From NCBI GenBank assembly GCA_023391955.1, contig JAEWAA010000512.1:1-9330 (forward strand): a stretch of 9,330 nucleotides of DNA. The letters are read 5' to 3'. Below are positions 1-7,880 of the stretch, one piece after another. The notes under the pieces are model-generated. The model searched no databases. It was not told the origin of the DNA and was given only the letters and a program-made list of their open reading frames with translations. How positions within the stretch are numbered: the stretch's first letter is position 1; the number at the start of each line of letters is the position of its first letter. Origin of the DNA: Bacillota bacterium (lineage in GTDB: Bacteria; Bacillota; Bacilli; Paenibacillales; NBRC-103111). Made by a program: the position numbers and the translations under genes.

Positions 1-876
1 GTTCTGGAGTGTTTCTCCTCGGAGACCCGGGTCCGCATTATCGAGCTATTGAATGAGAAGGCCTATAATATTGGAGAATTGGCGGAGGCCCTCGGTCTTT
101 CCTCGGCCATCATGACCAAGCATATCCAGAAGCTGGAGGAAGCCGGTCTTGTGGCTACGGAGAATACCGTAGGCAAACGGGGCACCCAGAAGCGCTGCAC
201 ACTGAAAATTGACGAGCTGACCCTTATGCTGCGGACTGACAGCGGCATAGAGGAGCAGCCTAACCGCAACAGCTTCACCGTCGACCTGCCGGTTGGCCAA
301 TACAGTGCGTATGAAGTCCGCCCTACCTGCGGACTGGCATCCTCAGAGAAGCGGATTGGCATGATGGACGATCCCCTCTACTTCGATGATCCGGAGCGCA
401 CCCAAGCCGAGCATTTGTGGTTTGCCAGCGGCTTCGTGGAATACCGCGTACCGAATTATCTGGTGGGAAACCAGGCTGCCACCGGCTTCACCGTTTCCCT
501 GGAGATTTGCTCCGAGGCTCCCCGTTACAACGAAAATTGGCCGTCCGACATTACCTTCGCTGTCAACGGCCTGGAGGTTGCCACCTGGACCTGCCCCGGC
601 GACTTCGGGAGCAGGCGGGGGCTGTATACCCCCTCTTGGTGGGTGGACACTCAATATGGATTGCAGAAAACGCTGTCTATTACCGAAAGCGGGACCTTCA
701 TTGACGGTGTCCAATTTTCCGGCGTCCGGATCAGCCAGTTGAATATCCGGGCCGGACAGGAGCTTCGCCTGCGCATCTCCTGCCCCGAAACCGCCGCCCA
801 CTGCGGAGGAGTCAGCCTGTTCGGCAAGGGCTTCGGCAATTACCCGCAGGACATTCGGGTAGCCATTACAGTGTAG
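1..876 (+). CDS. ArsR-like winged-helix regulator fused to an uncharacterised beta-rich C-terminal domain (5' end outside window)
   Basis: The frame is open from base 1, so the true start lies left of the window; 291 residues are visible, ending in TAG at 874-876. Residues 1-75 (window numbering) read as an ArsR/SmtB-type winged helix: the segment SSETRVRIIELLNEK leads into the helix-turn-helix at about 22-51 (GELAEALGLSSAIMTKHI) and a basic wing near 58-69. The cysteine pair typical of metal-sensing ArsR proteins is absent from the recognition region, so metal sensing is unlikely. Residues about 92-291 form a second region with alternating hydrophobic strands, many aromatic residues and motifs such as SDITFAVNG (182-190), TWTCPGDFG (195-203) and SLFGKGFGNYPQDI (272-285). 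This suggests a beta-sandwich, possibly ligand binding. From memory, similar fusions labelled only as ArsR family occur near glycosidases in Paenibacillus; I could not check this. The DNA-binding call is fairly firm, the ligand idea is inference. Confidence 0.85.
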   Translation, partial: VLECFSSETRVRIIELLNEKAYNIGELAEALGLSSAIMTKHIQKLEEAGLVATENTVGKRGTQKRCTLKIDELTLMLRTDSGIEEQPNRNSFTVDLPVGQYSAYEVRPTCGLASSEKRIGMMDDPLYFDDPERTQAEHLWFASGFVEYRVPNYLVGNQAATGFTVSLEICSEAPRYNENWPSDITFAVNGLEVATWTCPGDFGSRRGLYTPSWWVDTQYGLQKTLSITESGTFIDGVQFSGVRISQLNIRAGQELRLRISCPETAAHCGGVSLFGKGFGNYPQDIRVAITV

Positions 877-2680
877 AGGTTAGCTGCGGAAGCTTCAGGG
901 TCACTGTTGTACCCTGACCGCTCCGGCTTTCGATGGCGATACCATACTGTTCACCGAACAAAAGCTTCAGCCTGTTGTGGATATTGGACAACCCGATGCT
1001 TTTTCCGGGTTGTCCATTTTGTGTAGGCTCAGCATTCTCCATGTTCAGCTTCGCCTGGAGGGCAGCCAGTTCCCCCGGCTCCATTCCCTTCCCGGTATCT
1101 GTAATCCGGAAGCATACATCCCCATGCACATCCACATTGCCGCTAACACGGAGCTGCCCCCCGGCATCCATCCTCTCCAGCCCATGGTACACGGAATTTT
1201 CCACAATGGGCTGCAGAATCATCTTGGGGGTTCTCAGCTCCAGCAGGGCCTCATCCACGTGAATTTCCATATCAAATTTATTTTCGTACCGGATGGAGAT
1301 AATATTCATATATGCTTGGATGCAGTCCAGCTCCTCCCTGATCCGCACTAGCTCATCCTTTCGGATGCTGTACCGGAAAATCTTGGACATGCAGGAGGTA
1401 ATCTGCGCGATTTCCCGGCTTCCGTATTCCAGCCCGATGCTGCTGATGCAATTTAGAGTGTTATAAAGGAAGTGAGGGTTAATCTGGCTTTGCAGAGCAG
1501 AATATTCCGCCTGCTTCTGGCTCAGCTCGGATTCATATAACCGGGCCTGGGTGCTGACCATATCCCTCGCCATATCCTCCATTTCATCCATTACCCGGTT
1601 GATGTCACAGGCCAATAAGCCTACCTCATTGGTAGACCGCACCTTAATGCGGAAGCCCATATCCCGCCTGCCCACCTTCTTCATATCCATAACAAGTCCC
1701 ATCACCGGGCGCATCAGATTGCTCATAAAAAAACTGCCCATCAAAATCAGGCTGAGTATAGCCCCGATGCCCACAATGATACTGGCCTTCCGCATGGGGT
1801 TCATGTCCGCAGTCAGCTCGTGCACCGGAATCATACTCACAATCCGCCAGCCCTCCGCCTGCTCCAGCCCTTTGACCTGAACCAGAATTTCCTCCCCGTC
1901 AATGGTGGTTTTTACGCCGCTCAGCAGATTGTCCTTGTCCATCGCCAGCACATCCTGGAATAGCGTCCCCCGGGCATTGGAATTGGTGGAAGCGATCACC
2001 TCATCCCGGTTGTTCAGAATGTACAGAGTGGAGTTGGGTGTAAGCTCCGTGTTCTCCACCAGACCCTGCATTTTCTCCATATTAACCATAACTGTGCAGT
2101 AGCCGGTAACCTGCGAGAAATAAATCCCCCCAATGGCCTCCACTATCGGCGCTATATAAAAGAACTGTTCCGATTCTGTTCTGTCATCTTTAAGAATCGT
2201 CGTAAACATCCCCTTATCCCGCAGCAAAGGGTCCTCCTTATACGTGCGGATAAAGGTCTCGTAGGAATTGAGAAAAAAAATATCGCCGCTGGAGGACGCC
2301 AGACTGTATAGCCGCCTGCCCCGGATATCGTTAATCACAATTCCGTTCACATACGAATTAAAGGATCTCATATACTCCATGAGATCCAATGCATATGGCC
2401 CGCTGTCAAAAGCCCGTTTGTAATCATCATCCACGACGGAGAATTCCTGGATCAGCTTGCTGTTGACCGCTATACTGGTACTGACCCGGATATCATTAAA
2501 CACGGAGTCAATCTTGCTGCGTGTTTGGTCAATCATTTGATTGCCGTAATTGGCGGCCCGCTTCTGGGTTAAGGTAGAGAAGCTATTAAAGAAATACAGC
2601 TCCATAACGGTAAATATCACGATAGAGAAACAAAAGATAAGCCATATCTGATGCTTCAATTTCAGCTTACTGATCTTCAT
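866..2680 (-). CDS. YesM-type membrane sensor histidine kinase
   Basis: This 604-residue kinase would autophosphorylate and pass phosphate to the response regulator encoded 17 bp upstream. Residues 13-31 form the first membrane helix. Residues about 32-297 are extracellular, with the length and pattern of a dCache-like sensor. Residues 299-320 form the second helix, followed by a HAMP segment to about 373. The His_kinase region has the phosphoacceptor H403 in SQINPHFLYN. The ATPase domain shows the N box QPIVENSVYHG (490-500), the G1 box DTGKGM (528-533) and a G2-like GKSIGLSNIHNRL (559-571). Length and order are normal for the LytS/YesM class. The ATG at 2680 is followed directly by a basic stretch and the first helix, and a GGAG lies 9 nt upstream. 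It is probably the last gene of the transporter operon. Its stop overlaps the convergent ArsR-like gene by 11 bp. The ligand is unknown; a sugar is inferred from context. Confidence 0.95.
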   Translation of the reverse strand: MKISKLKLKHQIWLIFCFSIVIFTVMELYFFNSFSTLTQKRAANYGNQMIDQTRSKIDSVFNDIRVSTSIAVNSKLIQEFSVVDDDYKRAFDSGPYALDLMEYMRSFNSYVNGIVINDIRGRRLYSLASSSGDIFFLNSYETFIRTYKEDPLLRDKGMFTTILKDDRTESEQFFYIAPIVEAIGGIYFSQVTGYCTVMVNMEKMQGLVENTELTPNSTLYILNNRDEVIASTNSNARGTLFQDVLAMDKDNLLSGVKTTIDGEEILVQVKGLEQAEGWRIVSMIPVHELTADMNPMRKASIIVGIGAILSLILMGSFFMSNLMRPVMGLVMDMKKVGRRDMGFRIKVRSTNEVGLLACDINRVMDEMEDMARDMVSTQARLYESELSQKQAEYSALQSQINPHFLYNTLNCISSIGLEYGSREIAQITSCMSKIFRYSIRKDELVRIREELDCIQAYMNIISIRYENKFDMEIHVDEALLELRTPKMILQPIVENSVYHGLERMDAGGQLRVSGNVDVHGDVCFRITDTGKGMEPGELAALQAKLNMENAEPTQNGQPGKSIGLSNIHNRLKLLFGEQYGIAIESRSGQGTTVTLKLPQLTSTL

Positions 2681-2697
2681 GGCCCGCCGCTCCGTTC

Positions 2698-4158
2698 CTA
2701 GGGCGTATTAACAAATCCGCTTTTTCTGAATTTGGTGGGAGTCATCCCGCAATGCTTCTTGAATACCTTATTGAAATAATAATAATCTACATACCCGGCC
2801 TCAATGGCAATTTCCTCAATAGACAGATCCGTCAGCTTCAACAGCTCCCGGGCTTTGCGGATTCTAAGCTCCGACACGTATTCGGAGAAGGTTTTGCCTA
2901 GATTTTTCTTGAACAATTGGCAACAATAGACCTGATTAATATAGAATTGGGCGGATAAGTCCTTCAGATACAGCTTCTCTTCAAAGTGGCCGTCGATATA
3001 AGCGATCATCCGGTTGAAGCAGGACAGAATGTCCCCCTCCTGCAAGGAACGGCTGTTGCCTTGCCGGATGGAGGCAAGAACATCATGCAAAAAGCTGCAC
3101 AGGGATTCAAAGTGCTCGAACCGTTCTTTAATCTCGGAGAAGTTGAGAAACTCCAGCTCCATATCCTTCCATTCCTCGGAGTAGGCGTTCATCAGGATCC
3201 CCACTGCCTGATTCCACAAGTAAACAACCTCGCCCATACCCAGACGATGCTTCCTGAAGTAATCCTGCAGTCCGTTTATGTACATCTCCAAACCTTCAAA
3301 GTGGTTCCCTTGAATAATTCGGTTCATCTCATCCATACACGGCTTCACCAGATGCAGCTTCGGTTCATACAACACAATACCCGCTGCTTCCTCCAAAAAC
3401 ACCCGGGAGGCGGACAGGTCCGCTTCCTTAATCAGCTTGCCCATATGCTTCAGTTCGCTGGAGATGCTGCTGATGCCAACCGCTTGGATGTCCGTTTCCT
3501 GCAGCACCGTTTCATCCCAAGGTTCTTCGAGACAAGCCATATCCGCCGACATCCGAACCAGCAGCATTTTTCGGGTTCCGGCTTCAACCTCCAGCGCAGC
3601 TATCTGCGAATCCCCTGCAGGCAGCAGCTTTCTGAGGTCCTTCTTCTCCCCCTCGAAATAGATGGCCAATACCTGGTAATGGTATTCGGCCGCGCCGTCC
3701 GCTAAGGGCAGGAAGCGTCTCATTTCATTCTCATCCCCGGAGGTCAGCGCATCCAGAAGCAGGTTATTGCGCGCTGCCCTTCTCCGGGAGAAGTGTGTGG
3801 CCAGCTTTGCAATAAACGGATCCGTCATGTCCACATCCAACGGCTTCAGGAAATAGTCCAGCGCACCGTAGCGCAGCGCCTCCTGGGCATATTCAAATTC
3901 CGCATACCCGCTTACGATGACAAACTCGGTACCCAGGCCTTGCGCCTTTGCCCTCTTCATCAGATCCAGACCGGAGATGTCCGGCATCCGGATATCCGTA
4001 AACACCAGGTCCGGTTCGTTCATTTTAATGGCATCCCACGCTTTGTAAGCGCTTGTAAATTGTCCGGCAACTTCAAAGCCATATTTCTCCCAATCAAAGG
4101 CATTGCGGATTCCCTTTATCGCCCACGACTCATCATCCACAATCATGACCTTGTACAT
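2698..4158 (-). CDS. YesN-type response regulator, receiver plus AraC DNA-binding domain
   Basis: This 486-residue cytoplasmic regulator is the likely partner of the kinase 17 bp downstream. The receiver domain begins MYKVMIVDDE, with acidic D8-D9, phosphoacceptor D55 (in FTDIRMPD), S83 and K105 in the expected places. Residues about 130-380 form the long, poorly conserved middle region usual in YesN proteins. The C-terminal AraC module (about 385-480) has two helix-turn-helix units, around 397-421 and 446-479, ending GMTPTKFRKS. The family usually activates sugar-transport promoters by binding direct repeats. I chose the ATG at 4158 because receiver domains normally begin there and AAGGGGG lies 6 nt upstream. 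An in-frame ATG at 4176 also has a very good GGAGG 7 nt upstream and would add six residues (MVRGIP). The sugar-binding protein gene ends 140 bp upstream. Confidence 0.95.
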   Translation of the reverse strand: MYKVMIVDDESWAIKGIRNAFDWEKYGFEVAGQFTSAYKAWDAIKMNEPDLVFTDIRMPDISGLDLMKRAKAQGLGTEFVIVSGYAEFEYAQEALRYGALDYFLKPLDVDMTDPFIAKLATHFSRRRAARNNLLLDALTSGDENEMRRFLPLADGAAEYHYQVLAIYFEGEKKDLRKLLPAGDSQIAALEVEAGTRKMLLVRMSADMACLEEPWDETVLQETDIQAVGISSISSELKHMGKLIKEADLSASRVFLEEAAGIVLYEPKLHLVKPCMDEMNRIIQGNHFEGLEMYINGLQDYFRKHRLGMGEVVYLWNQAVGILMNAYSEEWKDMELEFLNFSEIKERFEHFESLCSFLHDVLASIRQGNSRSLQEGDILSCFNRMIAYIDGHFEEKLYLKDLSAQFYINQVYCCQLFKKNLGKTFSEYVSELRIRKARELLKLTDLSIEEIAIEAGYVDYYYFNKVFKKHCGMTPTKFRKSGFVNTP

Positions 4159-4188
4159 GGGTATCCCCCTTACCATATGGATTCCTCC
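4159..4188 (-). promoter_or_regulatory. Doubled ribosome binding site for the response regulator
   Basis: Reading leftward, GGAGG (4188-4184) stands 7 nt before an in-frame ATG at 4176, and AAGGGGG (4171-4165) stands 6 nt before the ATG at 4158. Both spacings are good, so two start sites 18 nt apart could be used. The second is favoured by protein homology (MYKVMIVDDE), the first by the stronger Shine-Dalgarno match. Confidence 0.6.
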
Positions 4189-4190
4189 GA

Positions 4191-4221
4191 ATAATAGCAA
4201 ACCTGTTTCGGAATAGCAAAC
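4191..4221 (-). promoter_or_regulatory. Possible internal promoter with two 10-bp direct repeats ahead of the response regulator
   Basis: On the minus strand TTGCTA (4219-4214) is followed after 17 nt by TATTAT (4196-4191), a reasonable sigma-A pair (4/6 and 5/6 matches). The same stretch contains an exact 10-bp direct repeat, GTTTGCTATT, at 4221-4212 and 4202-4193, start to start 19 bp. The first copy supplies the -35-like box and the second the -10-like box. The repeat could instead be a regulator site, such as for the AraC-type response regulator. A start 5-7 nt after the -10 would fall inside the upstream GGAGG. Motif reading only. Confidence 0.35.
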
Positions 4222-4247
4222 AAAATAACCCCCGGATGAACAGGCAA

Positions 4248-4291
4248 ATACGGATAAACCACGTTAATGAAAATCGATGGCTTATCCGTAT
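4248..4291 (-). other. Stem-loop just after the sugar-binding protein gene
   Basis: Two 13-nt arms pair almost perfectly. In the minus-strand transcript the arm ATACGGATAAGCC (4291-4279) faces GGTTTATCCGTAT (4260-4248), giving 13 pairs including one G-U, around an 18-nt loop. It begins 7 nt after the stop codon of the binding protein. Only a short T run (TTT within TATTTGCC) follows, so it is not a clear rho-independent terminator. A partial terminator or a 3' stabiliser of the binding-protein mRNA fits better, allowing less kinase and regulator than binding protein. No folding energy was computed. Confidence 0.6.
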
Positions 4292-4298
4292 GAAAGTC

Positions 4299-5906
4299 TT
4301 ATTTGCCCTTGGCTTTAATTTCTCTGTAGTTCTTTACATTCTCATCCTGAACCGCTTTACCGCCGGCATCCATATATTCCTTCACCAGCTTGTCATACAA
4401 GGCATCGAACTCCGCCGGTTTGGCCACGATCAGCCTGTCAATCATTTGCTTGTTCATGTCACCCAGCGTTTTGCCGAATTTGATATTCGCTTCGTTGGGA
4501 ACGCCATAATAGAAGCCGGTATAACCGTCAGTGGTATTAATCTTGTAGGAATCAACAGCGAATTTCTCGTAGCTTGCATCTCCGGCTGCTAATGTCGCTG
4601 CATACGTTCTGACGTTCTTTTCGGTATCACCCAGCTCCGCACCGTTTACAACCAGCGTATAATCCAAATTCAGGTTGCTCATTTGCATATTTTCGCCGGT
4701 TTGTGTAATCCCTTGTGGAATACCGTTGACCATTTTGTGATTAACGCCTTCTTGGCCGAACTGCAGGAAGAACAGCACCTCCGGATTCGCCATCCAATTC
4801 AGATACTTCATGGCCAGCTCCGCATTTTTGCTGTTTTTGGGGATGAAGGAGAACAGCCCGTTTTCATTGTACATTTCCTTCAGGTATTTCCCCTCTTGGT
4901 TCTTGAAGGTATCGATGGGAACAAAGTTGGCCTGCGGGGCATTTTGCTTCAGCGGGTCACGGATTTTTTGGGTCAGCGGATAATCCCAGTTGGCCGCATA
5001 GAAGCCGACCTTGCCGTTGGTTACATCGGCGTCCGCTTGTTTGGCTGTTTTGTCCAGAGCAAAGTCAGGGCTGATGAGCTTTTCGTTGTACAGCTTGTTC
5101 AACCACTTGAACGCATCCTTGTGCCCGGGCTTCAGCCAGTTGGTGGTGGTAACGAATTCCTCATCCGACATGGGACCCCAGAAGGATTGAACCAGGTTGC
5201 CGAAGGTATAGTTCATACCGGCAGCCGCTGTTGCCCACGGAATGACACCGGTTACATTACCGGGGTTCTTATCACGGAAAGCGATCAGTGTGGCATACAA
5301 TTCATCCTTGTTCGTGGGAACCGGCATCCCCAGCTTATCCAGCCAATCCTTGCGGATAAACATCCCGTTCCAGGCAATCAGCGTACGTTTGGCCGGAATG
5401 GAGACCTGTTTGCCTTCATATTTCCCGTAGGAGAGCACCTTTTCACCCAGGTAGGATTTCAGTTGTTTGCCATGCTTCTCCATCAATTCATCCAATGCAT
5501 ACAGTCCGTTGCTTTTTGCGAACCGGGTGACTGTGGTACCGTCGTAGGTAAAGGAAACATCAGGCGCCTCGTTGGCGGCCATCAGCACGTTCAGCTTATC
5601 CACTTCCTGGGAACGGGGGACAGAGACAAATTTTACAATAGCGTTATTGGGTTTGCCGAATTTTTCATTCACATACTTGGTCCAGGTGTTATTGTTCAAG
5701 TCCGGCTGGCCCTGAACTCCTCTGTCGAATACATCCACCGTCAAGGTTACAGGAGGACCGGAGGGTGCGGCGGAAGCTGCGGTTGATGCTGCCGGGGAAG
5801 CTGTGTCCCCACTTTTCTTATCATCACTGCCGCAGCCTGCTGCAGCACCGGCCAGAAGCGCCGTACTAAACAGAATTGCTGTTGTTTTCTTTAGGCCCTT
5901 ATACAC
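4299..5906 (-). CDS. Sugar-binding lipoprotein of a CUT1-type ABC importer (LipO/YtcQ-like)
   Basis: This is the extracytoplasmic receptor that would deliver an oligosaccharide to the two permeases encoded upstream. With a GTG start at 5906 it has 535 residues. The N-terminus MYKGLKKTTA is basic, followed by a hydrophobic stretch and a lipobox-like AAAGC with C25 as the predicted lipidated residue. Residues about 30-52 are a Ser/Ala/Pro-rich tether. The rest has the large two-lobed pattern of Paenibacillus family 1 solute-binding proteins, for example DRGVQGQPDLNNNTW early on and APDVSFTYD about 50 residues later. Several in-frame ATGs lie upstream (5957, 5948, 5933, 5924). I prefer the GTG because AAAGGGTGG lies 6 nt before it and it gives an ordinary signal peptide; starting at 5924 would add only six residues. 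The spacing from permease 2 is 133 bp. The sugar cannot be read from the sequence. Confidence 0.93.
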   Translation of the reverse strand: MYKGLKKTTAILFSTALLAGAAAGCGSDDKKSGDTASPAASTAASAAPSGPPVTLTVDVFDRGVQGQPDLNNNTWTKYVNEKFGKPNNAIVKFVSVPRSQEVDKLNVLMAANEAPDVSFTYDGTTVTRFAKSNGLYALDELMEKHGKQLKSYLGEKVLSYGKYEGKQVSIPAKRTLIAWNGMFIRKDWLDKLGMPVPTNKDELYATLIAFRDKNPGNVTGVIPWATAAAGMNYTFGNLVQSFWGPMSDEEFVTTTNWLKPGHKDAFKWLNKLYNEKLISPDFALDKTAKQADADVTNGKVGFYAANWDYPLTQKIRDPLKQNAPQANFVPIDTFKNQEGKYLKEMYNENGLFSFIPKNSKNAELAMKYLNWMANPEVLFFLQFGQEGVNHKMVNGIPQGITQTGENMQMSNLNLDYTLVVNGAELGDTEKNVRTYAATLAAGDASYEKFAVDSYKINTTDGYTGFYYGVPNEANIKFGKTLGDMNKQMIDRLIVAKPAEFDALYDKLVKEYMDAGGKAVQDENVKNYREIKAKGK

Positions 5907-5912
5907 GTTCAA

Positions 5913-5921
5913 CCACCCTTT
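5913..5921 (-). promoter_or_regulatory. Ribosome binding site selecting the GTG start of the binding protein
   Basis: On the minus strand AAAGGGTGG ends 6 nt before the GTG at 5906. Of the five candidate starts, it has the best Shine-Dalgarno match at good spacing. The upstream ATG at 5948 has only AAGGG at 9 nt, and the ATG at 5957 abuts its purine run. Confidence 0.55.
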
Positions 5922-6039
5922 CATATTCCACATATTGAAATCATCCATGCTGGTCATCCCTTGGCTCTTGCCTTACATATCCGCCATCCTCCGGAACCGG
6001 GAACCACCCCCTTGTTTCGAATCAGCCTCTCTTCTCCCA

Positions 6040-6936
6040 TCAGCCCTTAATCGCCCCGGTCATCACACCGTCTACGAAATACTTCTGCAGCTTGGGATAG
6101 ATGAGCAGGATCGGGATAGTGGTAAACATTACGCTAGCCGCCTTCAGAGACTCCGGAACAATAAAGGTGCCCATGGTTCCTTCGCCGCCTTGTTGGCTAT
6201 CCAGCTGCTGATTGGCGGAAATGATCTGGTACAGCTTCATCTGCATGGGATACAGGTTCTTCTTCGTGATGTAGAACAAGGCATCCTGGAAGCCGTTCCA
6301 TCTGTCCACCGCGTAGAAGAGACTTAAGGTGGCGATGGAAGGCAGCGAAAGCGGCAGCACGATCTTAATAAGAATGCCCAAATCCGAACACCCGTCAATG
6401 GCGGCCGACTCCTCCAGGCTTTCCGGAAGATTGGTAAAGAAGGTTTTCAGAATGATCATATTGAACACACTCATGGCGCCCGGCAACACCAAGCTCCACA
6501 CCGTATTCATCATCCCCAGGTTTTTGACCAGGATGTATGAGGGAATCAGACCGCCGCTGAAATACATGGTGAACACCAACGCTGTCAAAATAAAGTTTCT
6601 TCCCATCAACCGCTTCTTCGTTAGCGGATAGGCGGCGCAGATGGTCAGGAACATACACACCACGGTGTAAAAAACGGTAAGTACAATACTGTAGCCCAGG
6701 GTATACAGCATATCCACATCCGTCAGAATGGTTTTGTAGGTTTCCGGTGTGAAGCCTACCGGCCACAGTCCCACCTTCTGGGCAATAATCGCCTCATTGG
6801 AGCTAAAGGAAAGCGCAATCATGTACAGGAACGGAACAATACATGTGATGGACAAGGCCACAATAAAGGCGATAATCGCAATATCCGCCACACTCATTTT
6901 CTTCTTTTTCCCCAGCGTGTTTGCCATACTCACCAT
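6040..6936 (-). CDS. Carbohydrate ABC transporter permease, LplC/YtcP-like
   Basis: This 298-residue inner-membrane permease is the second membrane subunit of the importer. The first helix spans about 18-42 (ending IVPFLYMIALSFSS), with further hydrophobic helices near 79-103, 114-136, 144-164, 198-210 and 264-280. The cytoplasmic EAA loop that docks the ATPase is clear at about 170-199 (PESLEESAAIDGCS then KIVLPLSLP). The C-terminus QKYFVDGVMTGAIKG is typical of the family. The ATG at 6936 overlaps the 3' end of permease 1 by 7 bp (ATGGTGA) and GAGG sits 7 nt upstream, which fits translational coupling. An ATG at 6927 is possible but has poorer spacing. It stands 133 bp before the binding-protein gene. 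No ATPase gene is nearby. Confidence 0.95.
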   Translation of the reverse strand: MVSMANTLGKKKKMSVADIAIIAFIVALSITCIVPFLYMIALSFSSNEAIIAQKVGLWPVGFTPETYKTILTDVDMLYTLGYSIVLTVFYTVVCMFLTICAAYPLTKKRLMGRNFILTALVFTMYFSGGLIPSYILVKNLGMMNTVWSLVLPGAMSVFNMIILKTFFTNLPESLEESAAIDGCSDLGILIKIVLPLSLPSIATLSLFYAVDRWNGFQDALFYITKKNLYPMQMKLYQIISANQQLDSQQGGEGTMGTFIVPESLKAASVMFTTIPILLIYPKLQKYFVDGVMTGAIKG

Positions 6937-7880
6937 ATCCCATCCTCACCTAATTTTTCCGCAATAAAGTTGGCAGACACCAGCAGGATCAGACCAACCA
7001 CGGATTGGAACAAACCTACCGCCGTCGCCTGGGAGAAATCCCCCGAGCTGATACCGATTCTGTATACGAAGGTACTGATGACATCGGAGTATTCACTGAC
7101 CAGGGAGTTCCCCATGACAAAGGGCCGGTCGAAGCCGATGGACACCATTCTGCCGATTTGGAGAATCAGCAAAATATTGATGGTTGGTTTGATGCCGGGC
7201 AGTGTAATATGCCACATTTTGCGGATCCGGGAGCAGCCGTCAATATCGGAGGCCTCGTATAATTCCTTATTAATGCCGGTAATGGCCGCCAGATAGATGA
7301 TGGTGCCCCAGCCGATATTCTGCCATACGCCTACGGAAATGTAGGTGATTAACCATGGAACCTTCTGCGACAGGAATTCAATCTTCTCAAAACCCATACC
7401 CGCCAGGAAGTTGTTGACCATACCGCTGTTGGAGAACATCAGGTAGACCATACCGCCAATAATGACCCAGGACAAAAAGTGGGGCAGATACAGCACGGTT
7501 TGGGTCATTTTCTTGAACTTTTCCTGTCTGACTTCATTCAGCAGCACCGCCAGCAGAATGGGTGCCGGAAATCCCGCAACCAAGTCCATTACGTTCAGCA
7601 CCAGCGTATTCTTCAAGGCCCGATAGAAGCTGTCCTGAGAGAAAATAAACTTGAACACATCCAGCCCAACCCATTCGCTCCCCTTAATCCCTTCGAAAAT
7701 GTTGTAATCCTGGAAGGCCATAACCAGGCCATAAATCGGAGCATACTTGAAGACCAGGATATACGCGATGGGCAGCAATAAAAGAAAATATAACAACGCA
7801 TCTCTTCTGATATTGTGCAAAAATTTATTTTTCTTTTTTACTGCGGCGTATTCCGGGGAGCTGTCTAAAACCGCTTTCAT
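6930..7880 (-). CDS. Carbohydrate ABC transporter permease, LplB/YteP-like
   Basis: This is the first membrane subunit of the importer and the first gene of the transporter block. With the ATG at 7880 it has 316 residues, a normal length. A basic cytoplasmic N-terminus is followed by a helix at about 28-48 (LLYFLLLLPIAYILVF), the family segment YAPIYGLVMAFQDYN (46-60), and helices near 95-115, 130-149, 178-200, 231-243 and 285-303. The EAA loop is at about 207-232 (LYEASDIDGCSRIRK then ITLPGIKP). Upstream in-frame ATGs exist at 7904 and 7889. I chose 7880 because GGAGG (7895-7891) is 10 nt before it, while 7889 has only 1 nt of spacing and 7904 has no clear site. Its stop codon lies inside the start region of permease 2. 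Confidence 0.95.
   Translation of the reverse strand: MKAVLDSSPEYAAVKKKNKFLHNIRRDALLYFLLLLPIAYILVFKYAPIYGLVMAFQDYNIFEGIKGSEWVGLDVFKFIFSQDSFYRALKNTLVLNVMDLVAGFPAPILLAVLLNEVRQEKFKKMTQTVLYLPHFLSWVIIGGMVYLMFSNSGMVNNFLAGMGFEKIEFLSQKVPWLITYISVGVWQNIGWGTIIYLAAITGINKELYEASDIDGCSRIRKMWHITLPGIKPTINILLILQIGRMVSIGFDRPFVMGNSLVSEYSDVISTFVYRIGISSGDFSQATAVGLFQSVVGLILLVSANFIAEKLGEDGIW

Noticed and set aside
1..225. Metal-sensing function for the ArsR-like domain
   Set aside because: No cysteine pair at the recognition helix and no clustered His/Asp/Cys ligands in the domain; sugar-gene context points elsewhere.
2273..2280. Run of eight identical bases in the kinase gene, a possible slippage site
   Set aside because: Short for phase variation in this kind of genome, and it simply encodes Phe-Phe in the sensor region with the frame intact.
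2986..3705. A 239-codon open frame on the plus strand
   Set aside because: It lies opposite the response regulator gene, has no recognisable domain, and is explained by codon bias of the real gene.
4683..5786. A 367-codon open frame on the plus strand
   Set aside because: It is antisense to the clearly coding sugar-binding lipoprotein gene; its translation shows no domain pattern.
5922..6039. A separate small gene between permease 2 and the binding protein
   Set aside because: The only frame with a good GGAGG upstream is a four-codon ATG-to-TAA stretch; the other ATGs are in-frame alternatives for the lipoprotein. I see no clear hairpin or promoter there.
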